Shown here piece after piece: positions 26,672-35,569 of a stretch of 64,000 bases of DNA. The notes beneath the pieces were generated by a model. It had not been told where the DNA came from, made no database searches, and worked only from the letters and a program-made list of their open reading frames with translations. A program made the position numbers and the translations under genes. The DNA is taken from NCBI GenBank assembly GCA_017525875.1, contig JAFXSG010000001.1:1-64000 (forward strand), in the 5' to 3' direction. This stretch comes from Clostridia bacterium. Lineage in GTDB: Bacteria > Bacillota > Clostridia > Christensenellales > CAG-138. How positions within the stretch are numbered: position 1 is the first letter of the stretch; every line of letters begins with the position of its first letter.

Positions 26672-27607
26672 ATGCCGTTTGAAGGTATAGTCAGCGTTTT
26701 GAAACCGCCGGGAATGACGTCAAGCGACGTGGTGGTCGATATCCGCAAGATATTCCGCGAAAAACGCGTGGGGCACACGGGGACTCTCGACCCCGCTGCA
26801 GCGGGCGTGCTGCCGATCTGCATAGGCCGGGCGACCCGCCTTTTCGACTATCTTGTTGATAAAGAAAAGGAGTACCTCGCGGAGATCCGCTTTGGCACCG
26901 CGACCGATACCGGCGACGCGTTCGGGAAGATCACGGAGAGTGAGGACTGCTCGGTCAGCGCGGATGAACTCTCGGACGTACTGCCCGCTTTCATCGGCGA
27001 GCAGGACCAGATCCCGCCCATCTATTCCTCATTGAGCGTCAACGGCGTGAAGCTCTACAAGCTCGCAAGGCAGGGGCAGGTCACTCAGCCGCTCGAGGAC
27101 AGAAAACGCAGGATCAGCATCTACAGCCTCGGGCTTGAAAAACAGCTCGGCAAAAACAGCTTCCTGCTCCGCGTGCGCTGCTCCAAGGGCACCTATATCC
27201 GCACCCTCGTAGGAGACATCGGGCAAAAGCTCGGTCTCCCCGCGTACATGCCGTTCCTGCTGCGCACCCGTTCGGGCAAGTTCGGCCTTGAAGACAGCTT
27301 TACCATTGCGGAGCTTCGCACGCTCGCGGAGGAAGGTGGGCTTGAAAAAACGATAGTTCCGATGGATAAAGCGGCGGATCATATCCCGGCGCTCAGGCTC
27401 ACAGATCTGACAGCCAGGCAGCGCCGCCTTCTCATTAACGGCGCCCCGATACCGTTCGAAGGCATCCCCGCAGGACAGGCGCACAGGCTCTACATAGACG
27501 AAGAGTTCATGGGCCTTGCGGAGCTTTCCGGGGAAGGGCTCCACGTCACCGTCTGGCTCGGGAACGAAGACCTGCAGCACGGCGGCAAAACCTCCACGGA
27601 GGAGTAA
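26672..27607 (+). CDS. truB: tRNA pseudouridine-55 synthase TruB
   Basis: 311 aa from ATG 26672. A GTG at 26654 overlapping nrnA is also in frame, but AGGGAAAG lies directly before the ATG. It makes pseudouridine-55 in the T loop of tRNAs. Catalytic Asp40 is in GHTGTLDPAAAGVLP. KEYLAEIRFGTATDTGDAFG, PPIYSSLSVNGVKLYKLAR and SKGTYIRTLVGDIGQKLG are the other family motifs. The C-terminal domain (about 235-311) is PUA-like. ribF starts one base after the stop. Confidence 0.95.
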   Translation: MPFEGIVSVLKPPGMTSSDVVVDIRKIFREKRVGHTGTLDPAAAGVLPICIGRATRLFDYLVDKEKEYLAEIRFGTATDTGDAFGKITESEDCSVSADELSDVLPAFIGEQDQIPPIYSSLSVNGVKLYKLARQGQVTQPLEDRKRRISIYSLGLEKQLGKNSFLLRVRCSKGTYIRTLVGDIGQKLGLPAYMPFLLRTRSGKFGLEDSFTIAELRTLAEEGGLEKTIVPMDKAADHIPALRLTDLTARQRRLLINGAPIPFEGIPAGQAHRLYIDEEFMGLAELSGEGLHVTVWLGNEDLQHGGKTSTEE

Positions 27608-27608
27608 A

Positions 27609-28487
27609 ATGGCAAAAACCGTACTCACCCTCGGCATGTTCGACGGAATGCACCTCGGGCATAAGAAACTCATCGACACGGCGGTCCTGCTTGCAAAGCA
27701 CAACAAGCTTCAGCCCGCCTGTTTCACGTTCTCAAACCACCCGCAGGAGCTCTTCGGGGGAAAGGTCGCAAGGCTGATAACCAACGAAGAACGCGCAAAG
27801 ATAATGAAAAGGCTCGGCGTCGAGCGCATCGAAGAGGTCGAATTCACAAGGGAGATCGCGGGTCTCTCGCCGGAACGCTTCCTCGATATGCTCAGGGACA
27901 GGTTCGATCCCCAGATCATCGTCGCCGGGTACAACTACACCTTCGGCAAGGGCAAGAAGGGCAATGCTGAGCTGCTTTCAAAGCTTGCGCCCAAAAAGGA
28001 CGTCGGCGTTGCGATCGTTCCCGCCGTCACGGTGGGCAAACAGCCCGTTTCAAGCACGCGCATACGCGAACTGCTTGAAAAGGGAGACGTCTCTTCTGTC
28101 CAGCTCCTGCTCGGCCGTACCTACACGCTTGAAGGGACGGTCGTTGAGGACAGGCGTATCGGCCGCACGATCGGCTTCCCGACCGCGAATATAGAGCCGG
28201 ACCTCTCCCGTGCCATTCCCATGGACGGCGTTTACGTCAGCATGGCGGAGCTCGGCGGCGAAGTGCTGCCGGCCGTCACGAACATCGGCACGAACCCGAC
28301 CGTCGGCGGTACGGAGCGCACGATCGAAACAAATATCTTCGATTTCGACGGCGATATCTACGGCAAAGAGCTTCGCGTGCATTTCGTGAAGCGGCTGCGC
28401 CCGGTAATGACCTTCGCGGGTCTTGACGAGCTCAAGGCGCAGATCGCGAAGGACAGCGCACAGGCGAGGAAATACCTTGGCTGCTGA
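27609..28487 (+). CDS. ribF: Bifunctional riboflavin kinase / FAD synthetase
   Basis: 292 aa. The N-terminal FAD synthetase (nucleotidyltransferase) has LGMFDGMHLGHKKLI, GYNYTFGKGKKG and SSTRIRELLEKGD. The C-terminal riboflavin kinase has GRTIGFPTANI, YVSMAEL and VTNIGTNPTVGG-ERTIETNIFDF in order. Together they convert riboflavin to FMN and FAD. GGAGG lies six bases before ATG 27609. No FMN riboswitch is present in front of it; it is transcribed as part of the truB cluster. Confidence 0.95.
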   Translation: MAKTVLTLGMFDGMHLGHKKLIDTAVLLAKHNKLQPACFTFSNHPQELFGGKVARLITNEERAKIMKRLGVERIEEVEFTREIAGLSPERFLDMLRDRFDPQIIVAGYNYTFGKGKKGNAELLSKLAPKKDVGVAIVPAVTVGKQPVSSTRIRELLEKGDVSSVQLLLGRTYTLEGTVVEDRRIGRTIGFPTANIEPDLSRAIPMDGVYVSMAELGGEVLPAVTNIGTNPTVGGTERTIETNIFDFDGDIYGKELRVHFVKRLRPVMTFAGLDELKAQIAKDSAQARKYLGC

Positions 28488-28513
28488 TTTCTGTTTGTAA
28501 AGGATCAAGCCCT

Positions 28514-29227
28514 ATGATGACGGCAATTCTTTCGATAATAACGCTGGCGATAGGTTATCTGATCGGCAGCATAATGTCCGCGGTGAAGATCGCCAAGGCA
28601 AGGAGCAGGGATATCCGCGAATGCGGAAGCGGCAATGCCGGCTCCACAAACGTGCTGCGCACTTTCGGCTGGAAATGGGGCCTTTTATGCCTGTTTTTCG
28701 ACAGCCTCAAAGGGGCGGTCAGCGTCTTTATCGGCATGGGCGTCGGCTATGCCGCGCTCAGGCTTTTCCCGAATGCGAAGTTCGTTTCCGATCTCAGCCT
28801 GTTCCTCGGCTGCGTCGGCCTGCTCGGCGCGGTGCTTGGGCATCTTCTTCCGCTTTTCTACCAGTTCCGCGGCGGCAAATGCGTTGCCGTAGCGCTCGGC
28901 GGCTTCCTCGTGCTGTCGCCGGTGCAGCTTCTGATCGCGCTCGCTGTCGCCATAGTGCTGATCGCGATAACCCGAATGGTCTCCGTCGGCTCCGTCGTCG
29001 GCACGCTCACCGTTGCCACACTCGTGATCATTAAGAACTGGCTGAACATACCGTTGACGGCCGTCTCTGTGATCGTAGCCGCGATAATAGTGATCGCCCA
29101 CCTGCCGAACATCCAGCGCATTATGGCGGGCCGCGAACGCCGGCTCGACCGGATCGAATGGGAAAAACGGGAAGAAGCGAAACGGGAAGACGGGAGCAAG
29201 CCCGCGGACAGCGAAAACGAAAACTGA
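28514..29227 (+). CDS. plsY: Acyl-phosphate glycerol-3-phosphate acyltransferase PlsY
   Basis: 237 aa. An integral membrane enzyme transferring acyl groups from acyl phosphate to glycerol-3-phosphate, the first step of phospholipid synthesis. The three conserved cytosolic loops are visible: GSGNAGSTNVLRTFG, GHLLPLFYQFRGGKCVA and HLPNIQRIMAGRE. About six membrane helices are evident. The basic, charged C-terminal tail (about 30 residues) is longer than in many homologues. A terminator follows, closing the rimP-to-plsY run. Confidence 0.93.
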   Translation: MMTAILSIITLAIGYLIGSIMSAVKIAKARSRDIRECGSGNAGSTNVLRTFGWKWGLLCLFFDSLKGAVSVFIGMGVGYAALRLFPNAKFVSDLSLFLGCVGLLGAVLGHLLPLFYQFRGGKCVAVALGGFLVLSPVQLLIALAVAIVLIAITRMVSVGSVVGTLTVATLVIIKNWLNIPLTAVSVIVAAIIVIAHLPNIQRIMAGRERRLDRIEWEKREEAKREDGSKPADSENEN

Positions 29228-29236
29228 ATGAAAACC

Positions 29237-29272
29237 ACAGCTGCGGATGCGCCGTTCCGCAGCTGTTTTATT
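29237..29272 (+). terminator. Terminator after plsY
   Basis: ACAGCTGCGGA (29237-29247) pairs with TCCGCAGCTGT (29256-29266), then TTTATT. Confidence 0.9.
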
Positions 29273-29330
29273 CCAAACCGCATATCCGCCCGCTCATTTA
29301 TAAATATTTTCCCAATCGGAGGGAAACATA

Positions 29331-29359
29331 TTGATTATATTGACAAATTGTGTTATAAT
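29331..29359 (+). promoter_or_regulatory. Promoter of the PHP phosphatase gene
   Basis: TTGATT (29331-29336), 17-bp spacer, TATAAT (29354-29359) with an extended -10 (TG at 29351-29352). A TTGACA at 29340 is only 8 bp from the -10 and cannot serve as its -35. Confidence 0.75.
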
Positions 29360-29383
29360 ACCCTTTCCGACGGAGGTAACAGA

Positions 29384-30223
29384 ATGATCGACTATCACGT
29401 TCACACAAAGTACTCAGGCGATTCTTCTGCGGAGATCGGCGGGCAGCTTGCTGCGGCCGCCGCGAGGGGCATTGCGGACATTTGCTTCACGGACCACGTT
29501 GATTTCGACAACCCGGGCGGAAACTTCGAGCCCGCGGATCTTGCGGCGCGCCACGAGGAACTGAAAAAATACGGCGGAACGTACAGCGTTGCGCTGAAAA
29601 CAGCGGGCGGGCTCGTCACCCGCGGCCCGGTGATCATCCGCGAAGGCGCGGAGATCAGCATGGCGAGGGATCCCTTCTGCCTCAAAAAAACGCTTGCCTA
29701 TCTCGCGCCGCACGAGCTCGATTTCATCATCGGTTCCGTCCACTGCGTGGACAGGAACGATGTGTACTATCCCGAATACCACGCCGGCAAGACCAAGGCG
29801 GAGGCATATCTGCCCTATCTTGAGACCATCGCCGACTGTCTGCCCAAATATGATTTCATCAGCGTGCTCGGGCACTACGATTTCGTCGCCAAGTGCGCTC
29901 CGTATGAGGACAGGAGCATGAGCGCCGATCTCTCGCCCGCGATCCGCGATGCGTTCGAGCGCATTTTCAAAACCGTCGTTTCGATGGGCAAGGGTATCGA
30001 GATCAACACCGCCGCCTGGCGCAGCGCCCCGCACTGGGGGCTGGACGTGCTCTCCCTCTACAGGCGCTGCGGGGGCGAGTTTATCACCTTCGGATCCGAT
30101 GCGCACCGCGATTCCGCAGTTGCGAACCGTCTTGACGAAGCCCGCGAGCTCGCGCTCGAAGCCGGCATACCGTACTATGCAACTTTTGAAAGAATGAAGC
30201 CCACCCTCCACAGGATAAAATAA
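29384..30223 (+). CDS. PHP-domain phosphatase, histidinol-phosphatase (HisJ) type
   Basis: 279 aa from ATG 29384, after CGGAGG; the open frame upstream of it is leader. The PHP fold is recognised by YHVHTKYSGDSS (metal ligands His5, His7), FTDHVDFDNPGG, FIIGSVHCVD and FITFGSDAHRDSAVA. The family hydrolyses histidinol phosphate in histidine synthesis, but other phosphoesters are used by relatives and no his gene is nearby, so the substrate is uncertain. The helicase-like gene starts 49 bases downstream on the same strand. Confidence 0.85.
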   Translation: MIDYHVHTKYSGDSSAEIGGQLAAAAARGIADICFTDHVDFDNPGGNFEPADLAARHEELKKYGGTYSVALKTAGGLVTRGPVIIREGAEISMARDPFCLKKTLAYLAPHELDFIIGSVHCVDRNDVYYPEYHAGKTKAEAYLPYLETIADCLPKYDFISVLGHYDFVAKCAPYEDRSMSADLSPAIRDAFERIFKTVVSMGKGIEINTAAWRSAPHWGLDVLSLYRRCGGEFITFGSDAHRDSAVANRLDEARELALEAGIPYYATFERMKPTLHRIK

Positions 30224-30272
30224 AATCGACCGCGTTCCTCTTTCCATAGAACAGCAAAGAAAGGTCAATGCC

Positions 30273-33200
30273 TTGTTTGAAAACGAACAGCAACCGAATA
30301 TCGACAATACCGAGACTATGACCGTCCATGCCGCCCTGGAGCGCTGCGTGGATCTCGTCGGCAAGGTCGACCTTAAGATCGTCTGCAGCCTCGCGAAGGT
30401 CTCGGAGGAGGAAGCGCTCGCGTCGCTTTCCGGCGCGGTTTATTACGATCCGCAGCAGGAAGCGCTCGTGACGGCGGAGGAGTATCTTTCGGGAAACATC
30501 CTGCGCAAGCTGAATTATCTGAGAACCATCCGCGAGGAGGGCGATGAGCGCGATTTTTCGGAGAATATCAAAGCGCTCGAGACCATCCTGCCGCCGGAGA
30601 TCAAGCCCAACCAGATCAAAGCGACGCTCGGCAGCCCGTGGATCCCCACCTGGGTCTACCGCGATTTCATCATCGCTCTGCTCGGCATAAGATCCGCGAA
30701 CGGCAAGGTCCCCCTCTCCGTCGAATACATCCGCGAAGCGAATCACTATATAATCCACGGCAAAAAGCCCTTTCTCGAATTCACAAGGGTAAAGCTGACC
30801 TACGGCACGGAACGCATGAACGCTTTCGAGATCATCGAGCGCATGCTCAACTCCCGCGAGATCGCAGTGTACGACAGCATCGAGCAGGAGGGCAAGGACC
30901 AGCTCGTCCGCAGGCTCAACAAGCCGGAGACCCTGCTTGCTCAGGAGCGCTCAAGGCAGATATCCGAGCGTTTCCAGTTCTGGCTCTTCAAGGACGAACC
31001 GCGAAGGAGCATACTGCTATCGCTCTATAACGAGAGCTTCTGCGCGATCCGTCCCCGCCGCTTCGACGGCAGCCGTATGCTCCTGCCCGGGAAAAACCCG
31101 GAGATCAAGCTGCAGAAGCACCAGCTCGACGCTGTCATGCGCATCATCCACTCCCAAAACGTGCTTATCGCGCACCAGGTCGGCGCCGGCAAGACCTACG
31201 TCCTCGCCGCCGCCGCGATGGAGCTGCGCCGCCTCGGCATCTCCCGCCGCAACCTGATCGTCGTCCCGAACAACATCCTCGAGCAGTGGCACTACGAGTT
31301 CCTGCAGCTCTACCCCGATGCGAACATCCTCATGGTGGAGCCGAGGAGCTTCACTCCGGCGGGGCGCAGCAGGGTGCTGAGCAATATCAAAAACAACGAT
31401 TACGACGCGATCCTCATGGGCTACGGCAGCTTCTCTCTGATCCCGCTTTCGAGGGATGAGCGCGAGCGCGAGCTTGTGAGCGCCCTTGCGGAGATCTCCG
31501 AAAGCATGAAGAACGCCGTTTATAACGACGCTTATACCGTGCTGAACCGCTATGCCTCAAGGCTCGAGCACCGCCTCTCAAAGCTCTGGAAGGAGGAGGA
31601 AGCCGTTCCGAAGAACGCGGTCTTTTTCGACGAGCTCGGCATCGATACGATCTTCGTGGACGAGGCGCACAACTTCAAAAACATCAGCATCGAGACCAAG
31701 CACGGCTCGCTTCCCGGCCTCAACACCAAGGGCTCCCGCCGCTGCGACGATCTGATGGCCAAGCTGCGCTTCATACAGCGCACGCACGGCGGGCGCGGCG
31801 CGGTGTTTGCCACCGGCACGCCGATCACGAACTCCGTTTCCGATATGTACACGATGCAGCGCTACCTCGGCTATGCCCACATGGACGAGCTAAACCTGCT
31901 CGAGTTCGATAACTGGGTCAAGATGTTCTCCGAAGTCACGGAGGAATTCGAGGTCGAGGCGAACGGCGTCGGCTATCGCCTGAGGCGCAGGCTCTCAAGG
32001 TACTACAACCTCCCGGAACTCTCACTGCTGTTCTCCGATATCGCCGATCTCTATTTCAACGCGCCTGATGAAGAAAAAAAGCTGCCGCAGACAGTTAGCT
32101 GCGTCAACTGCACCGTCCCCGCGAGCGAAAGCCTCCGCAGCTACATCGCGGAACTCGCCTCCCGCGCGGAGCTCGTCAAGCAGGGCGCTGTCCCCCGCAC
32201 GGAGGACAACATGCTCAAGATCACCACGGACGGCCGCAAAGCCGCGCTCGATATGCGCCTTGTGGATGAAAACGCGCCGGATGATCCGAAATCCAAGCTC
32301 AACACCTGCGTTGAAAACGTCTTCCGCATCTGGAGCGAGCACGACAAGCTGACCCAGCTCGTCTTCCTCGATCAAAGCACCCCGAAGGACGGCTTCAACC
32401 TGTATGACGACATCAAGCAAAAGCTCGTCTCCCGCGGCGTTCCGCCGGAGGAGATCGCCTTCGTGCACGACGCGCTGAACGACGCGATGCGCACTTCGCT
32501 CTTCAATAAGGTCAGAAAGGGCCGCATCCGCGTGCTGATAGGTTCCACCTTCAAGTTGGGCCTCGGCGCAAACGTTCAGAACAACCTGCTCGCCGTCCAC
32601 CACCTCGATATCCCGTGGCGCCCGTCAGACGTTACGCAGCGCGAAGGACGCATGCTGCGCCAGGGCAACCGCAACGAGGAGGTCATGATCTACCGCTATA
32701 TCACGAACGGCAGCTTCGACGCGTATTCATGGCAGCTGCTTGAAAACAAACAGCGCTTCATCTCGCAGATCGTCAACGGCGACTATTCGAGCCGCAGCGG
32801 CGATGAGGTGGACGAGATCGTCCTCACCTACAGCGAGGTCAAGGCCTTCGCCGTCGGCAACCCGCTCATCAAGCGCAAGATCGAGCTTGAGACCGAGCTC
32901 CAGCGCAAGCAGATGCTCAAGTCCCGCCACGAAAGGGCGAAGGTGGAGGCGAAGGAGCAGCTCATGCAGCTGCCCGCAAAGCGCAGGGAGCTTGAACGCC
33001 TGATCCGCATCTATTCAGGCGATATCGAGCTTGCGGAGAAGAACACCTCCTCCTCGTTCTCGATGTTCCTTTGGGACGAGACCTATTTAAAGCGCAGGGA
33101 GGCTGGCGAAAGGCTGATCGAGCTGATCGCCGAATTCGCATTCATCCGCGAGGAGAAGCGGATCGGCACCTACCGCGGCTTTGAACTCTATCTTGCGAAC

Positions 33201-33476
33201 GACGCCACCGGCGCAAGGCGCGTGTTCATGCTGAAGGGCATGGGCAGCTACCAGTCCGATATCTCGGAGAGCGCGATGGGCATCGTCGCAAGGCTCGACA
33301 ACGTCGTGAACGGCCTCGCCGGCAAGCGCGACGGGTTCCGCACTTCGCTTGACAACCTCGCCGAGGAGGAGACGGAACTCACTCTCGCGGCCGAAAAGCC
33401 CTTCAAGTTCGAAGCGGAGCTGGCTCAGCTCAAGCTCGAGCTTCGGGACGTCAACCGCGAGCTCGGCATGATTTAA
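30273..33476 (+). CDS. SNF2-type DEAH helicase related to mobile-element methylase-helicases, without methylase
   Basis: 1067 aa. Residues 1-270 resemble the linker segment (VTAEEYLSGNILRKL ... LGSPWIPTWVYRDFI) found between methyltransferase and helicase in very large proteins of integrative conjugative elements. The SNF2 core follows: Walker A HQVGAGKT (301-308), DEAH (463-466), GTPITNS (515-521) and motif VI QREGRMLRQGN (789-799). The C-terminal 250 residues are coiled-coil-like. There is no methyltransferase domain, and no conjugation genes lie nearby. The start is uncertain: TTG 30273 is the first standard start, but the frame reads convincingly for 16 codons further back without ATG, GTG or TTG. 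DNA or chromatin remodelling is inferred only. Confidence 0.78.
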   Translation: MFENEQQPNIDNTETMTVHAALERCVDLVGKVDLKIVCSLAKVSEEEALASLSGAVYYDPQQEALVTAEEYLSGNILRKLNYLRTIREEGDERDFSENIKALETILPPEIKPNQIKATLGSPWIPTWVYRDFIIALLGIRSANGKVPLSVEYIREANHYIIHGKKPFLEFTRVKLTYGTERMNAFEIIERMLNSREIAVYDSIEQEGKDQLVRRLNKPETLLAQERSRQISERFQFWLFKDEPRRSILLSLYNESFCAIRPRRFDGSRMLLPGKNPEIKLQKHQLDAVMRIIHSQNVLIAHQVGAGKTYVLAAAAMELRRLGISRRNLIVVPNNILEQWHYEFLQLYPDANILMVEPRSFTPAGRSRVLSNIKNNDYDAILMGYGSFSLIPLSRDERERELVSALAEISESMKNAVYNDAYTVLNRYASRLEHRLSKLWKEEEAVPKNAVFFDELGIDTIFVDEAHNFKNISIETKHGSLPGLNTKGSRRCDDLMAKLRFIQRTHGGRGAVFATGTPITNSVSDMYTMQRYLGYAHMDELNLLEFDNWVKMFSEVTEEFEVEANGVGYRLRRRLSRYYNLPELSLLFSDIADLYFNAPDEEKKLPQTVSCVNCTVPASESLRSYIAELASRAELVKQGAVPRTEDNMLKITTDGRKAALDMRLVDENAPDDPKSKLNTCVENVFRIWSEHDKLTQLVFLDQSTPKDGFNLYDDIKQKLVSRGVPPEEIAFVHDALNDAMRTSLFNKVRKGRIRVLIGSTFKLGLGANVQNNLLAVHHLDIPWRPSDVTQREGRMLRQGNRNEEVMIYRYITNGSFDAYSWQLLENKQRFISQIVNGDYSSRSGDEVDEIVLTYSEVKAFAVGNPLIKRKIELETELQRKQMLKSRHERAKVEAKEQLMQLPAKRRELERLIRIYSGDIELAEKNTSSSFSMFLWDETYLKRREAGERLIELIAEFAFIREEKRIGTYRGFELYLANDATGARRVFMLKGMGSYQSDISESAMGIVARLDNVVNGLAGKRDGFRTSLDNLAEEETELTLAAEKPFKFEAELAQLKLELRDVNRELGMI

Positions 33477-33482
33477 ACCGTA

Positions 33483-33509
33483 ACGGGGTTGCGAAGCAGC
33501 CCCGTTTTA
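33483..33509 (+). terminator. Terminator after the helicase gene
   Basis: ACGGGG-T-TGC (33483-33492), loop GAA, GCA-G-CCCCGT (33496-33505), then TTTATT. It overlaps the following promoter. Confidence 0.82.
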
Positions 33510-33518
33510 TTGTATAAT
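33489..33518 (+). promoter_or_regulatory. Promoter of gyrB
   Basis: TTGCGA (33489-33494), 18-bp spacer, TATAAT (33513-33518). The -35 lies inside the upstream terminator stem. Confidence 0.65.
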
Positions 33519-33552
33519 AATAAAGGAATTTCAACAAAGGCTTCCGCGCAGG

Positions 33553-33576
33553 GCGGGGGAAACAGCCCCGCTTTTT
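33553..33576 (+). terminator. Terminator-like hairpin in the gyrB leader
   Basis: GCGGGG (33553-33558) pairs with CCCCGC (33566-33571), followed by TTTTT. It lies between the gyrB promoter and the gyrB start (33595), so a transcript from that promoter must read through it. It may be an attenuator. Confidence 0.6.
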
Positions 33577-33594
33577 GCCGGAAAAGACAGGCAC

Positions 33595-35568
33595 ATGAGC
33601 AAAGAGAACGGTTATTCAGTTGATGATATAAAAGTATTGGAGGGCCTTGAGGCCGTCCGCGCCCGCCCCGGCATGTATATCGGCAGCACAGGCAGCCGCG
33701 GTCTGCATCACATGCTTTGGGAGATAGTCGACAACGCGGTGGACGAAGCGGCGAACGGTTTTGCCACCGAGGTCTCCGTAACTATCAATAAAGACAACTC
33801 CGCCACCGTGGAGGACAACGGCCGCGGCATCCCCGTCGGCATCCATGAAAAGCTCCACGTTTCCGGCGTCGAGGTCGTCTACACCCAGCTCCATGCGGGC
33901 GGCAAATTCGATAACGATTCCTACGGCTTCTCGGGCGGCCTTCACGGCGTCGGCGCGAGCGTCGTCAACGCGCTTTCGGAATACGTCGAGGTCGAGGTCG
34001 CAACGGCGGGCAAGCTCTATTCGATGCGCTTCCACAGCTATGCGGATGCAGATGGCAAGATCCATTCCGGCGTTCCCGAAAAGCCGCTCACAGAGCTCGG
34101 CAGAACGCGCAGGCAGGGCACGAAGGTCACCTTCATGCCGGACAGCCGTGTTTTCGAGACCGTCGAATTCAATTCCGAGATCGTCGCAAAGCGCCTCAGA
34201 GAGCTTGCATACCTCAACAAGGGCGTGCTGTTCCGCTTCACGGACAACCGCGTAAAGGGCGACAACAAGTACCGCGAGTATAAATACGACGGCGGCATCG
34301 TCGATTTCGTGACCTACCTCAACGGCGACAAAACGCCGCTTTATGCCTCTCCGATCTATTTCAGCGGCACCAGGAGCACCGAAAAGGGCATGATCGTGTG
34401 CGAGATCGCGATCCAGCACAACGACGGCTATACCGAGAGCCTTTTCTCCTACGTCAACAACATTCCCACCACCGAGGGCGGCACGCACGAAACGGGCTTC
34501 AAGTCCGCTTACACCAAGGTCATGAACGACTACTGCCGCAAGATCGGCGCTCTCAAGGAAAAGGACGCGTCGCTCACCGGCGAGGATTTCCGCGAGGGCA
34601 TTACGGCGGTCATATCCCTCAAGATGAACTCTATCCAGTTCGAGGGGCAGACCAAGACCAGGCTCGGCAATACCGAAGCACGTACGGCCGTCGAGTCGAT
34701 CGTGCAGGAAGAGCTCATGCCCATCCTCGAAAACCTCAAGAACGCGGAGCTCGCAAACGCCATCGCGGATAAAGCGCTAAAGGCGAATAAGGCCAGGGAG
34801 GCCGCGCGCCGCGCCAAGAATATGGCGAGGGAAAAATCCAAGCTCGAAAACGCTCCGCTCGTCGGCAAGCTTTCAAGCTGCACCGGCAGGGATCCGGAGC
34901 AGAACGAGCTGTTCATCGTGGAGGGCGATTCCGCGGGCGGCAGCGCAAAGCAGGGGCGCGACAGGCGCTTCCAGGCGATACTGCCCCTCCGCGGCAAGCC
35001 GCTCAACGTCGAAAAACGCCGCATCGAGCAGGTGCTCGAAAACGACGAATGCCGCTCGATAATCACCGCGCTCGGAACGGGCATCGGCGAGGATTTCGAG
35101 CTGAAAAACCTTAAATACAACAAGGTCATCATCCTTTCGGATGCCGACCAGGACGGCGCGCATATCCGTGCGCTTCTGCTCACCTTCTTCTATCGCTACA
35201 CGAAGGAGCTCATCACGAGCGGGCACGTATATATGGGCATGCCGCCGCTCTACAAGGTGCAGAAGGGCTCGGAAGTACGCTACGCCTACGACGACGCGGA
35301 GCTTGCGAAGATCACCAAGGGGCTCAAGGGCTACACGCTCCAGCGCTACAAGGGCCTCGGCGAGATGAATCCGGAGCAGCTTTGGGAGACCACACTGAAC
35401 CCTGAGAACCGCTCCCTCGTGCGCGTCAACATCGATGACGCGGCGTACGTTGAGCACCTCGTGACGCTGCTGATGGGCGACAAGGTCGCAAACCGCAAGG
35501 AATACATCATGGAACACGCGGATTTCAACAAGGTGGATACCTTTGAGGATAAGGTGAAAATAGACTGA
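33595..35568 (+). CDS. gyrB: DNA gyrase / topoisomerase IV subunit B
   Basis: 657 aa. The ATPase and TOPRIM subunit of a type IIA topoisomerase. GHKL ATPase motifs are EIVDNAVDEA, VEDNGRGIPVG and GGLHGVGASVVNALS; TOPRIM motifs are VEGDSAGGSAKQGRDRRFQAILPLRG (in order) and ILSDADQDGAHIRALLLTFFYRY. The end QRYKGLGEMNPEQLWETT is typical of GyrB. Length and motifs fit GyrB without the proteobacterial insert. No gyrA or parC is adjacent, so ParE or a second GyrB copy remains possible. malQ starts one base after the stop. Confidence 0.92.
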   Translation: MSKENGYSVDDIKVLEGLEAVRARPGMYIGSTGSRGLHHMLWEIVDNAVDEAANGFATEVSVTINKDNSATVEDNGRGIPVGIHEKLHVSGVEVVYTQLHAGGKFDNDSYGFSGGLHGVGASVVNALSEYVEVEVATAGKLYSMRFHSYADADGKIHSGVPEKPLTELGRTRRQGTKVTFMPDSRVFETVEFNSEIVAKRLRELAYLNKGVLFRFTDNRVKGDNKYREYKYDGGIVDFVTYLNGDKTPLYASPIYFSGTRSTEKGMIVCEIAIQHNDGYTESLFSYVNNIPTTEGGTHETGFKSAYTKVMNDYCRKIGALKEKDASLTGEDFREGITAVISLKMNSIQFEGQTKTRLGNTEARTAVESIVQEELMPILENLKNAELANAIADKALKANKAREAARRAKNMAREKSKLENAPLVGKLSSCTGRDPEQNELFIVEGDSAGGSAKQGRDRRFQAILPLRGKPLNVEKRRIEQVLENDECRSIITALGTGIGEDFELKNLKYNKVIILSDADQDGAHIRALLLTFFYRYTKELITSGHVYMGMPPLYKVQKGSEVRYAYDDAELAKITKGLKGYTLQRYKGLGEMNPEQLWETTLNPENRSLVRVNIDDAAYVEHLVTLLMGDKVANRKEYIMEHADFNKVDTFEDKVKID

Positions 35569-35569
35569 T

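Noticed and set aside
29340-29359. TTGACA as -35 of the PHP gene
   Set aside because: Only 8 bp from the TATAAT; TTGATT at 29331 has the proper 17-bp spacing.
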